A stretch of DNA of 5,196 nt, from the NCBI GenBank assembly GCA_031289235.1, contig JAITPU010000055.1, positions 1 to 5,196 on the forward strand. Reading direction: 5' to 3'. A program made the translations under genes and the position numbers. Below are positions 1-5,196 of the stretch, piece after piece. The notes beneath the pieces were generated by a model. That model saw nothing but the letters and a program-made list of their open reading frames with translations. It searched no databases and had not been told where the DNA came from. The number at the start of each line of letters is the position of its first letter. Position 1 is the first letter of the stretch. The stretch comes from Eubacteriales Family XIII. Incertae Sedis bacterium. Its GTDB lineage: Bacteria; Bacillota; Clostridia; Peptostreptococcales; Anaerovoracaceae.

Positions 1-2
1 TA

Positions 3-419
3 TGGGCGTGCAAAAACTATGACGGCGACGTTATGTCCGACATGGTGGCGGCGGCCTACGGCAGCCTCGCGATGATGACGTCCGTGTTGGTTTCGCCCTT
101 GGGCGTATACGAGTATGAGGCGGCTCACGGCACTGTGCAGCGCCATTATTATAAACATCTGGAAGGCGAAAAAACGTCCACCAATTCCGTCGCGACGATT
201 TTCGCCTGGAGCGGCGCCCTCAGGAAAAGGGGAGAGCTTGACGGTCTCCCGGCGCTTTCGGAATTTGCGGGCGTTCTGGAAGGCGCGGCGATAAAAACCA
301 TAGAAAGCGGCGTTATGACAGGGGATCTCTATACCCTGTCCAATGTGGAGAACCGCAAGCAGGTGGATACGAAAACTTTTCTGACGGAAATCAACCGGCG
401 CGTCGGTATGCTGCTGTAA
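3..419 (+). CDS. icd: NADP-dependent isocitrate dehydrogenase, C-terminal part (5' end outside window)
   Basis: Oxidatively decarboxylates isocitrate to 2-oxoglutarate with NADP+ in the cytoplasm (TCA cycle and glutamate precursor supply). The frame is open from base 3 and gives 138 residues before TAA at 417-419; the ATG at 33 is internal, because the ten codons before it (WACKNYDGDV) are conserved family sequence. Visible landmarks in fragment numbering: GDVMSD (8-13), whose two Asp match the metal-binding Asp pair of the family; GSLAMMTSVLVSP (20-32); AAHGTVQRH (40-48), the cofactor loop whose Arg-His pair is associated with NADP rather than NAD preference; and TSTNSVATIFAWSGALRKRGELD (split here as TSTNS at 58-62 and the following FAWSGAL). 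This pattern fits the eukaryote-like homodimeric subfamily (about 400-415 residues), common in Clostridia, so roughly two thirds are missing to the left. The C-terminus looks complete. No clear rho-independent terminator follows it. Family assignment is secure; cofactor preference is inferred from motif. Confidence 0.95.
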   Translation, partial: WACKNYDGDVMSDMVAAAYGSLAMMTSVLVSPLGVYEYEAAHGTVQRHYYKHLEGEKTSTNSVATIFAWSGALRKRGELDGLPALSEFAGVLEGAAIKTIESGVMTGDLYTLSNVENRKQVDTKTFLTEINRRVGMLL

Positions 420-441
420 TGTGAAAATAATTCCGTTGTAA

Positions 442-470
442 TTAACAAAACGTTTGGAATTTGATATAAT
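442..470 (+). promoter_or_regulatory. Vegetative (sigma-A type) promoter for the SLH gene pair
   Basis: The -35 element TTAACA (442-447) is separated by exactly 17 nt from a perfect TATAAT -10 (465-470). A TG at 462-463 adds an extended -10 (TGATATAAT). Transcription would begin near 476-478, leaving a 5' leader of roughly 50 nt before the TTG start at 530. The surrounding AT-rich stretch stands out against the GC-rich coding sequence. An imperfect dyad (CGTT at 434-437 with AACG at 449-452, and TTGT at 436-439 with ACAA at 445-448) straddles the -35; it is too weak to call an operator. Seen by eye only; activity is inferred. Confidence 0.82.
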
Positions 471-513
471 AAGATGATTACCGTGTTAGAAAAGATTACG
501 CGTGAAAGCGATA

Positions 514-520
514 AAGGAGA
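514..520 (+). promoter_or_regulatory. Ribosome binding site that selects the TTG start at 530
   Basis: AAGGAGA lies 9 nt before the TTG at 530-532, an ideal Shine-Dalgarno spacing. The in-frame ATG codons at 539 and 551 would be 18 and 30 nt away, too far for this site. It therefore argues for the rarer TTG start and for an N-terminus beginning M-R-K-M-K-R. Confidence 0.75.
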
Positions 521-529
521 CGGGGGATT

Positions 530-1132
530 TTGAGAAAGATGAAAAGGATGTGTACATTGCTTCTGGCAACGCTCGTTTTGACGGGAGGGTCCGTAAGCGC
601 GGCGTTTGCGGCGGGCGTATATCCTCAGGATATCATAAACACCACTTACTTCGTGGCGGTAAGTACGCTTATGGATATCCGGGCCATCACGGGAGACGAC
701 GACGGTTTATTTCATCCGGAGAAACCCATCACGCGCGCCGAATGTTCGGCGCTATTGGCGAGATCCACCAATAATAAGGAAATCGTGATCGAAGAAGCGG
801 CAAAGAAAGAATATTTTTCGGATTTGGACGACTATGGATGGGTGAAGGGTTATATCAATCGCTGCTATGAAAACGGCTGGATCAAAGGCTCGGGCGAAGG
901 CAGGTTTGATCCCGGAGACGACGCGACTTACGCGGAAGTCATCACCATGCTGATCCGCGTGAAGCGGAGAGGGGGCGAGCTCGAGGGATCATGGCCGCGG
1001 AACTATATCGAATACGCGACGATGTACAACATGCCCGGCGACGTGACGATCAAGGACTGGAACGCCCCCGCGGCTAAAGGTGACGTCGCGAAGCTGGTAT
1101 ACAGGATAATCGACCCGGCGGATGCGTTCTAA
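530..1132 (+). CDS. Secreted SLH-only protein (three S-layer homology repeats, no cargo domain)
   Basis: Predicted envelope protein of 200 residues that would be exported and held to secondary cell-wall polymer by SLH repeats. Residues 1-28 form a Sec signal peptide: basic MRKMKR, a hydrophobic core TLLLATLVLTGG, and a plausible cleavage after AFA or AAFAA; Cys8 lies in the n-region and is not a lipobox. SLH1 spans about 38-78 (ITGDDDGLFHPEKPITRAE, with ITRAE at 67-71 intact). SLH2 spans about 95-143 (YFSDLDDYGW...GRFDPGDDATYAE) but has TYAE instead of TRAE. SLH3 (about 155-193) is degenerate (AAKGD). Almost nothing remains outside the repeats, so the protein is an anchor module without an obvious enzymatic or binding domain. 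It is probably the first gene of a unit with the related SLH gene 88 nt downstream, driven by the promoter at 442-470. TTG start chosen on the ribosome site. The SLH call is firm; what the protein does beyond wall binding is unknown. Confidence 0.88.
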   Translation: MRKMKRMCTLLLATLVLTGGSVSAAFAAGVYPQDIINTTYFVAVSTLMDIRAITGDDDGLFHPEKPITRAECSALLARSTNNKEIVIEEAAKKEYFSDLDDYGWVKGYINRCYENGWIKGSGEGRFDPGDDATYAEVITMLIRVKRRGGELEGSWPRNYIEYATMYNMPGDVTIKDWNAPAAKGDVAKLVYRIIDPADAF

Positions 1133-1206
1133 GTCTTAAAGATGAGAGGGCGGCAGGGACGGCGCGAATATCCGCGTTTATTGGCCGGAGCAGTAACTAT
1201 TGAACT

Positions 1207-1212
1207 GGAGGA
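1207..1212 (+). promoter_or_regulatory. Ribosome binding site that selects ATG 1221
   Basis: GGAGGA sits 8 nt before ATG 1221. An in-frame TTG at 1200 lies upstream of this site and has no ribosome site of its own; using it would also put seven extra residues (MNWRTVI) before the basic n-region of the signal peptide. The start is therefore 1221, not 1200. Confidence 0.8.
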
Positions 1213-1220
1213 CTGTTATA

Positions 1221-2651
1221 ATGAAGGATAATCAGAAAAATTATAGCGAAAAGCTGAGATTCGTATTGGCGCTTCTGACTGCGGCGATGTTGGTGATTAC
1301 GGCGACGGCTACATCTGCGGCGGCTTCGCTTTCCGCGCCGTCGGATGTTGAAGGCCGGACGTACGCGGAGGCGGTGGCGGCTTTGACCGAAAAAGATATC
1401 ATCACCGGCGACGCGGACGGGTATTTCCATCCGGACCAGCCCCTTACCAGGGCGCAGATTTGCGTGATCATCGTGCGGGCTATGAATCCGCCTGCCTCGT
1501 TTGTCAACGGCGCGGCTTCACAGAACGCCAGAAGAAGCGGCTTTTCCGACATGCTCGGTTATGGCTGGGCGGAAGGTTACGTTGCCTACGCCGTGGAGAA
1601 AAAGGTGACGAACGGATATCCCGACGGGACTTTCAGGCCGGGAAACGACGTGACGGTCGATGAGTTGGTTACGATGACGCTTCGCGCCGCCGGTTATACC
1701 GACGAAGACTTCGGCGATGTATGGCTGCCCGGCGCTTATATCAACAAAGCGAAAGAAATAAACGCTTTGAGGGGACTTCCTGAGCAGTTGCCCGAGTATG
1801 CCTCCAAATGGATGGCCGCTCAGATGGTTTATAACATGCTCGGGGAGATTGAAGCGGCGAATCGTCAGGAAGAAACTCCCGGGCAGAGTGCGGAAATACC
1901 GGCCGAAACACCGGAAAGCGACGGAATGATCTATTTGGACGGCGCGTTTGACGAGAATTTCTCTTCATTCGCGGGCAAGCCGATCACTTCCGACGTCAAA
2001 GTCTATACCTATGGCCTGAAAAAAGAATACAATGAAAAAATGGATCTGCCGGACGATCCCGCCGCCTATACGGAAGTCACCGTGTACAAGTACAAGAAGG
2101 TCAGCGCGCCGATTTGGTATGAATTGACGGATGGCAAAATCTCGAAGATCATACTGCCGCAGGACGTGGGATTTTCGGGTTACGCGTATGTCGTTATCAA
2201 CAGTACGCCGAAGACGATCGGAGCTGACGGCGGCGCGGCCGACGCTCTGGCGACCCTCACCGCGGGATATCCGATCACGTGGCCCCTTGCATCCGGCGTG
2301 TCCCTGCCCCGGCTGCGTTCGGGGGAGATCGTGGAGTTGCAGCTGCGAAACGGGGAAGTGCGAAGCATCTCGTTCGTCGAAAACGCAAAAGGCAAGTATT
2401 TTGCCGAATTGACGAAAGAGGCGGCGCTGGTGAAAGAATACAGCGGCAGCGTGATCACGTTAAGCGAAGCGGGAGGGAGCGAAAGATCGTATTCACTGCG
2501 TCCAAACGCGACTATATACGTGCTTGACAGCGACGGGAAATATTCGTCGGAAAGACCCAGCAGCATCAAAAAAGGCGCGAAGATAAGACTTTACGACGTT
2601 TCCGCCGACAGGGCCGACGAGGTGGACTTGGTCGTTGTCACAAAACAATAA
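1221..2651 (+). CDS. Secreted SLH-anchored protein with unrecognised beta-rich C-terminal half
   Basis: Predicted cell-surface protein of 476 residues. Residues 1-35 are a signal peptide (MKDNQKNYSEKLR, then hydrophobic FVLALLTAAMLVITATA, cleavage probably within TSAAA). Three SLH repeats follow. SLH1 is at about 47-88 (ITGDADGYFHPDQPLTRAQ, LTRAQ at 75-79). SLH2 is at about 107-158 (GFSDMLGYGWAEGYVAYAVEKK, then NGYPDGTFRPGNDVTVDE). SLH3 is at about 168-207 and degenerate. A Glu/Pro/Ala-rich linker (about 208-235) leads to a region of about 240 residues (236-476) rich in alternating hydrophobic and polar segments, such as IVELQLRNGEVRSISFV (370-386) and KIRLYDVSADRADEVDLVVV (454-473), which suggest beta-strands. 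I recognise no catalytic motif there. The SLH head resembles that of the preceding protein (shared ITGDxDGxFHP and xTRAx), so the two genes look like tandem paralogues. They are probably co-transcribed, since I see no promoter in the gap. Function of the C-terminal half is unknown. Confidence 0.9.
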   Translation: MKDNQKNYSEKLRFVLALLTAAMLVITATATSAAASLSAPSDVEGRTYAEAVAALTEKDIITGDADGYFHPDQPLTRAQICVIIVRAMNPPASFVNGAASQNARRSGFSDMLGYGWAEGYVAYAVEKKVTNGYPDGTFRPGNDVTVDELVTMTLRAAGYTDEDFGDVWLPGAYINKAKEINALRGLPEQLPEYASKWMAAQMVYNMLGEIEAANRQEETPGQSAEIPAETPESDGMIYLDGAFDENFSSFAGKPITSDVKVYTYGLKKEYNEKMDLPDDPAAYTEVTVYKYKKVSAPIWYELTDGKISKIILPQDVGFSGYAYVVINSTPKTIGADGGAADALATLTAGYPITWPLASGVSLPRLRSGEIVELQLRNGEVRSISFVENAKGKYFAELTKEAALVKEYSGSVITLSEAGGSERSYSLRPNATIYVLDSDGKYSSERPSSIKKGAKIRLYDVSADRADEVDLVVVTKQ

Positions 2652-2679
2652 AATTGAGTTATCCCGTCTATAATGAATA

Positions 2680-2688
2680 TGGTATAAT
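2680..2688 (+). promoter_or_regulatory. Candidate extended -10 promoter for the transglycosylase gene
   Basis: TGGTATAAT (2680-2688) is a perfect TATAAT preceded by the extended -10 TG. The hexamer 17 nt upstream (2660-2665, TATCCC) is a poor -35, and the nearest TTGA-like hexamer (TTGAGT, 2654-2659) is 23 nt away, too far. The promoter would have to rely on the extended -10 or an activator. A second TATAAT at 2669-2674 also lacks a spaced -35. Start of transcription near 2695 would give a leader of about 210 nt ahead of ATG 2908. Confidence 0.5.
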
Positions 2689-2708
2689 AGCTTGTCGGCT
2701 ATTGTACC
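2681..2708. repeat. 11-bp inverted repeat overlapping the -10 element
   Basis: Left arm GGTATAATAGC (2681-2691) and right arm GCTATTGTACC (2698-2708) are complementary at 10 of 11 positions, with the remaining pair a T/G that would wobble in RNA; the spacer is TTGTCG. The left arm contains the whole TATAAT. No T run follows directly, so it is a poor terminator; as DNA it has the geometry of a repressor operator covering the -10 and start site. It could alternatively be a 3'-end stabilising hairpin for the upstream SLH transcript. Confidence 0.6.
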
Positions 2709-2730
2709 GTGCTGCCGCCGTGCCGGAAAA

Positions 2731-2756
2731 CCTGATTTTTCAAACGGGAATTTTTT
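2731..2756 (+). terminator. Weak candidate terminator or leader attenuator
   Basis: CCTG at 2731-2734 can pair with CGGG at 2745-2748 (one wobble), extended after a bulged A by TTT with AAA, with a short loop; six T residues follow at 2751-2756. The stem is short and only partly GC, so it is marginal as a rho-independent terminator. It lies about 80 nt after the SLH gene stop, and also downstream of the candidate promoter at 2680-2688, so it could end the SLH transcript or attenuate the next one. The rest of 2757-2890 shows no gene or clear site. Confidence 0.25.
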
Positions 2757-2897
2757 GTCGCGCTGCGTTGGAAAAGACACCGCGTTCAATTGGCGGAGCG
2801 ATAATATCCGTGCTGATAATCTGTTAAATTTATGAATGGTATGCCGTCGGCTTTGCCTTTCCCTCGGAAGGCTTTGTACGCATACCGGAAGAACGAA

Positions 2898-2902
2898 AAG
2901 GA
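2898..2902 (+). promoter_or_regulatory. Ribosome binding site that selects ATG 2908
   Basis: AAGGA (within AAAAGGAAAT) lies 5 nt before ATG 2908. The frame is also open from an ATG at 2836, but that codon has no ribosome site and would put 24 Cys/Arg-rich residues ahead of an otherwise normal signal peptide, so 2908 is preferred. Confidence 0.65.
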
Positions 2903-2907
2903 AATAT

Positions 2908-4005
2908 ATGGTAGATATATCAAATATTGTTAAAAAACTGACCTGCGCGTGGCTTTCATTGACGATAATAGTTTTTTCTTTTTCTGTAATTCACGCGGAC
3001 GAAAATGTGAAGGGCGTCTTTTTCCTGAAAAATATCATAATCAACGGTGAGCGGATCGTAAATTACAATCTGCAGCATCCTTTCTTCATCTACGGCGACA
3101 CGACCTATTTCCCGCTGACGCCGGATATGGGCGATATTTGCGGTTTTGACGCGGAAATGGACTGGCAGAACCGCACGTTGAAACTGTCGAAAACCGAAAC
3201 GAGCCTGAACAATATCAGGGATAACTGGATCAAAACGGACGGCGAAAATATTGACGCGTTTTTTGCGAACGATATTCTTGTGACCACGGAGGAAGAGAGC
3301 GGCGCTGACGGCGCGCCTGCCGCCGAACCCGCGGAAGTCATAGGGCTGGAAGAGTACAATGTGTTCGAAGAGTACAATGTGTTCGTAAGAGACGATGTGA
3401 TATATCTTCCGCTCAGGGTTATGACGGAACACGAGGATTTTAAGTGGGACGTTTACTACGACTCGTATTACGGGGTTTGCGTAAGCACTGTGGCCGGCGT
3501 CCCGGCGGCGGGCTTTGTTCCGGAACCCGAGAGGCGCTACAATAAAGGGCTTGTAGATTATATCAATACGAAGAACAACGATTATTCCGTCAGCAGATTG
3601 CAGGAAATGGTCTTTATGTTTCAGCGGGCCGCTGAGGTTTATAACGTAAATGAAAGACTCTTGATGGCTATGGCGGAAAAGGAAAGCCGCTTCCGTTCTT
3701 ACGCTAAGTCTCAAAGCGGGGCTTTGGGGCTCATGCAGATCATGCCGCGGACGGGGGCGGCCTACGGGCTGACGCAGGCGCAGCTCATGGATATGAGAAT
3801 CAGTATCAATTTCGGCGCCAAATATATAAGCGAGAGGCTGGTGAATTACGGCGGAGATATCACGAAAGGGCTTTCGGCGTATAATCAGGGAAGTGGAAAT
3901 GTGAGCCGCGGCAGCTATTCCACGCGGTACGCGTCCGGGGTATTGAATGCGAAAGAAAGCATGGAAGCGTATCTGACCGGCAACGGGTACGGTCTCGGCG
4001 AATGA
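2908..4005 (+). CDS. Secreted lytic transglycosylase (SLT domain) with copper-amine-oxidase-N-like stalk region
   Basis: Predicted peptidoglycan-cleaving enzyme acting outside the membrane; the SLT family cuts the MurNAc-GlcNAc bond to give 1,6-anhydro ends. The 365-residue protein starts with a signal peptide (1-30: MVDISNIVKK, then a hydrophobic core, cleavage likely after VIHA). Residues about 44-96 follow the stalk pattern seen in 'copper amine oxidase N-terminal' domains (INGERI ... GDTTYFPL ... MDWQNRTLKLSK), and about 156-195 repeat its second half (VFVRDDVIYLPLR ... FKWDVYYD). An acidic, Ala/Pro-rich insert (about 127-147) separates them. The SLT domain occupies about 240-355: AEKES with the probable catalytic Glu259, GALGLMQIMP (271-280), FGAKYISERL (302-311) and AYNQG (324-328), all in the expected order, so it looks catalytically intact. 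Unlike its neighbours it has no SLH repeats, so the stalk region may do the wall targeting. Probably the first gene of a unit that continues into purL. Enzyme family is firm; substrate detail and physiological role (growth, division, sporulation) are not visible. Confidence 0.9.
   Translation: MVDISNIVKKLTCAWLSLTIIVFSFSVIHADENVKGVFFLKNIIINGERIVNYNLQHPFFIYGDTTYFPLTPDMGDICGFDAEMDWQNRTLKLSKTETSLNNIRDNWIKTDGENIDAFFANDILVTTEEESGADGAPAAEPAEVIGLEEYNVFEEYNVFVRDDVIYLPLRVMTEHEDFKWDVYYDSYYGVCVSTVAGVPAAGFVPEPERRYNKGLVDYINTKNNDYSVSRLQEMVFMFQRAAEVYNVNERLLMAMAEKESRFRSYAKSQSGALGLMQIMPRTGAAYGLTQAQLMDMRISINFGAKYISERLVNYGGDITKGLSAYNQGSGNVSRGSYSTRYASGVLNAKESMEAYLTGNGYGLGE
3349..3384 (+). repeat. Perfect 18-bp tandem duplication inside the transglycosylase gene
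   Basis: GAAGAGTACAATGTGTTC occurs twice head to tail (3349-3366 and 3367-3384) with no mismatch. It is in frame and encodes EEYNVF twice (residues 148-159), at the junction between the acidic insert and the second stalk-like segment. Identity at every base including third positions suggests a recent slippage event or a unit kept identical by slippage. Confidence 0.97.
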
Positions 4006-4018
4006 GGCGGCGCGTGGG

Positions 4019-5196
4019 ATGATTCGACGTTTGTATGTTGAAAAAAAACAGGGATTCGATGTGGAGGCCCGGGAACTGCGCCGGGAACTCGAAAACAATT
4101 TGCACATAAAAAACATTTCCGGCGTGCGGATTTTCAACCGCTACGATGTTGAAAACATTGACGAGGCCGGTTTTGACGCGGCGGTGCGCAGCGTTTTTTC
4201 CGAGCCGCCTGTGGACAGGGTATATATTGAGGAATTGCCGCTTTTGGCGGATACTTTCTTTTTTGGGATGGAATACCTCCCGGGTCAGCATGATCAAAGA
4301 GCGGATTCGGCGATGCAGTGCCTGCGGCTTTTAAGCGGAAAGACGGAAGCGCTGGTTCGTTTCGCGAAGATGATCGCGGTGGAAGGCGAATTATCCGAAA
4401 AAGATAAGGAAGCGGTCAAAAAATATATGATCAACCCGGTGGATACCGGGGAAGCGGATTTAGAAAAACCTTTGACCCTTGCGATGGACCTCGCCGACCC
4501 TCACGATGTTGAACGCGTCCGCGGCTTTGCGCAGATGGACGAAGCCGGTCTGCGGGAATACAGGCGCGCGCGCGGTCTGGCCATGAGCGACGCGGATCTG
4601 CTGCTTGTGCAGCGCTATTTCAGGGACGATGAAAAAAGAGATCCCTCTGTCACAGAGCTTCTGGTTTTGGATACTTACTGGTCCGACCATTGCAGGCATA
4701 CGACCTTTCATACCCGCCTCGCGGAAGTTAATTTTGAAGAAGGCGCTTATGCGGATCTGGTCAAAGACGCTTTTTCGGAATACCTGCGCCTTCGCGGGGA
4801 GGTATACGGGGAAGCCGGCGGCGGCAGGGAAATCTCGCTGATGGACATCGCGGGAATAGGCGCGAAATATCTGAAAAAGCGGGGACTGCTCTCAGATCTG
4901 GACGAGTCGGACGAAATCAACGCGTGCAGCATCCGCGTAAAGGCGGATGTGGACGGAAAAGAAGAAGACTGGCTCGTGATGTTTAAAAATGAAACCCACA
5001 ATCATCCCACGGAAATAGAGCCGTTTGGGGGCGCAGCCACCTGTCTTGGGGGCGCTATACGGGATCCCCTTTCCGGCAGGGCTTACGTGTATCAGGCGAT
5101 GCGAGTCACGGGGAGCGGCGATCCGCGCGGCGATGTCGCGGGCACGTGGCCCGGCAAACTTTCCCAGTACCGGATAACGAAGGACGCGGCCAAAGG
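4019..5196 (+). CDS. purL: Phosphoribosylformylglycinamidine synthase (PurL, long single-chain type), N-terminal part
   Basis: Fourth step of de novo purine synthesis: FGAR plus glutamine and ATP gives FGAM, in the cytoplasm. The frame is open from ATG 4019 to the right edge (392 codons), with no stop in the window. Residues 1 to about 170 are the N-terminal domain (MIRRLYVEKKQGFDVEAREL ...). The linker region carries WSDHCRHTTF (221-230), the WS(E/D)HCRH signature. KNETHNHPTE (323-332) followed by IEPFGGAATCLGGAIRDP is the hallmark of the first AIRS-like ATP-binding half. Single-chain PurL proteins run to about 1,200-1,300 residues with a C-terminal glutamine amidotransferase, so two thirds lie beyond the window. 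The N-terminus matches the form found in Clostridia and streptococci. ATG 4019 is the only sensible start by homology, but its ribosome site is weak (GAGG at 4004-4007, 11 nt away, overlapping the TGA of the previous gene), which hints at translational coupling. The gap is 13 nt. No other pur gene is visible. Confidence 0.95.
   Translation, partial: MIRRLYVEKKQGFDVEARELRRELENNLHIKNISGVRIFNRYDVENIDEAGFDAAVRSVFSEPPVDRVYIEELPLLADTFFFGMEYLPGQHDQRADSAMQCLRLLSGKTEALVRFAKMIAVEGELSEKDKEAVKKYMINPVDTGEADLEKPLTLAMDLADPHDVERVRGFAQMDEAGLREYRRARGLAMSDADLLLVQRYFRDDEKRDPSVTELLVLDTYWSDHCRHTTFHTRLAEVNFEEGAYADLVKDAFSEYLRLRGEVYGEAGGGREISLMDIAGIGAKYLKKRGLLSDLDESDEINACSIRVKADVDGKEEDWLVMFKNETHNHPTEIEPFGGAATCLGGAIRDPLSGRAYVYQAMRVTGSGDPRGDVAGTWPGKLSQYRITKDAAK

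Noticed and set aside
1171..1182. Possible hairpin (CGCG-AATATC-CGCG followed by TTTATT) between the two SLH genes
   Set aside because: Only four base pairs and an interrupted T run; not enough for a terminator.
1217..1222. TATAAT hexamer overlapping the start codon of the second SLH gene
   Set aside because: A start site there would fall inside the coding sequence downstream of the ribosome site, and there is no matching -35; it is a chance match made by the start codon context.
2180..2569. 129-codon minus-strand open frame inside the second SLH gene
   Set aside because: No motif and no signal for expression; it lies wholly within a convincing secreted protein.
2768..2820. Possible second promoter using GATAAT at 2800 or 2815
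   Set aside because: No -35 at 16-18 nt; the nearest TTGG-type hexamers give spacers of 19 or 26 nt.
2836..2907. Upstream in-frame ATG extending the transglycosylase by 24 residues
   Set aside because: No ribosome site, and the extra Cys/Arg-rich residues would precede a normal signal peptide; ATG 2908 has AAGGA at a usable distance.
2956..4137. 393-codon open frame on the minus strand, covering most of the transglycosylase gene and the start of purL
   Set aside because: Its translation is Arg/His/Phe-rich with no recognisable domain or motif, it crosses two well-supported sense genes, and it has the composition expected of an antisense shadow of GC-rich codons.
3860..4297. 145-codon minus-strand open frame across the transglycosylase-purL junction
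   Set aside because: It opposes conserved SLT and PurL coding sequence and has no recognisable content.
1..5196. CRISPR arrays, tRNA or rRNA genes, insertion sequences, toxin-antitoxin or defence genes
   Set aside because: Looked for on both strands by eye; no spaced repeats, cloverleaf-like segments, transposase motifs or terminal inverted repeats were seen.

Overview
The window looks like a piece of a Bacillota (Clostridia-type) chromosome. All supported genes lie on the + strand. The pointers are three consecutive secreted proteins with Gram-positive-style signal peptides, two of them with S-layer homology (SLH) domains that normally anchor proteins to secondary cell-wall polymers. In addition there is a secreted protein joining a copper-amine-oxidase-N-like 'stalk' region to a lytic transglycosylase domain, strong AGGAG-type ribosome sites, a TTG start, and a long single-chain PurL of the clostridial/streptococcal type. 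The genus cannot be fixed from the sequence alone.

Layout: (1) 3-419 is the C-terminal third of an NADP-dependent isocitrate dehydrogenase, cut by the left edge. (2) 420-529 holds a near-consensus vegetative promoter (TTAACA, 17-nt spacer, TGATATAAT) and the ribosome site of the next gene. (3) 530-1132 encodes a 200-residue secreted protein made of little more than three SLH repeats. (4) 1221-2651 encodes a 476-residue secreted protein with a related triple-SLH head, an acidic Pro/Glu linker and an unrecognised beta-rich C-terminal half. (5) 2652-2907 is a 256-nt intergenic stretch with an extended -10 element embedded in an 11-bp inverted repeat, and a weak hairpin followed by a T run. (6) 2908-4005 encodes a 365-residue secreted protein with a stalk-like N-terminal region and a C-terminal SLT (lytic transglycosylase) domain; it contains a perfect 18-bp tandem duplication. 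(7) 4019-5196 is the first 392 codons of purL, cut by the right edge.

How the genes fit together: genes 3, 4 and 6 form a small cell-envelope block between two housekeeping genes (icd and purL). The two SLH genes are probably one transcript from the promoter at 442-470, because no promoter or convincing terminator lies between them. The transglycosylase gene appears to start a second unit from its own promoter near 2683, and purL follows 13 nt behind it, so a purine enzyme may be co-transcribed with a wall-remodelling enzyme.

I did not find an RNA gene, CRISPR array, insertion sequence, attachment site or defence system. I do not claim a new system here. The least explained items are the unassigned C-terminal half of the second SLH protein, the SLH-only partner protein, and the promoter-overlapping inverted repeat.
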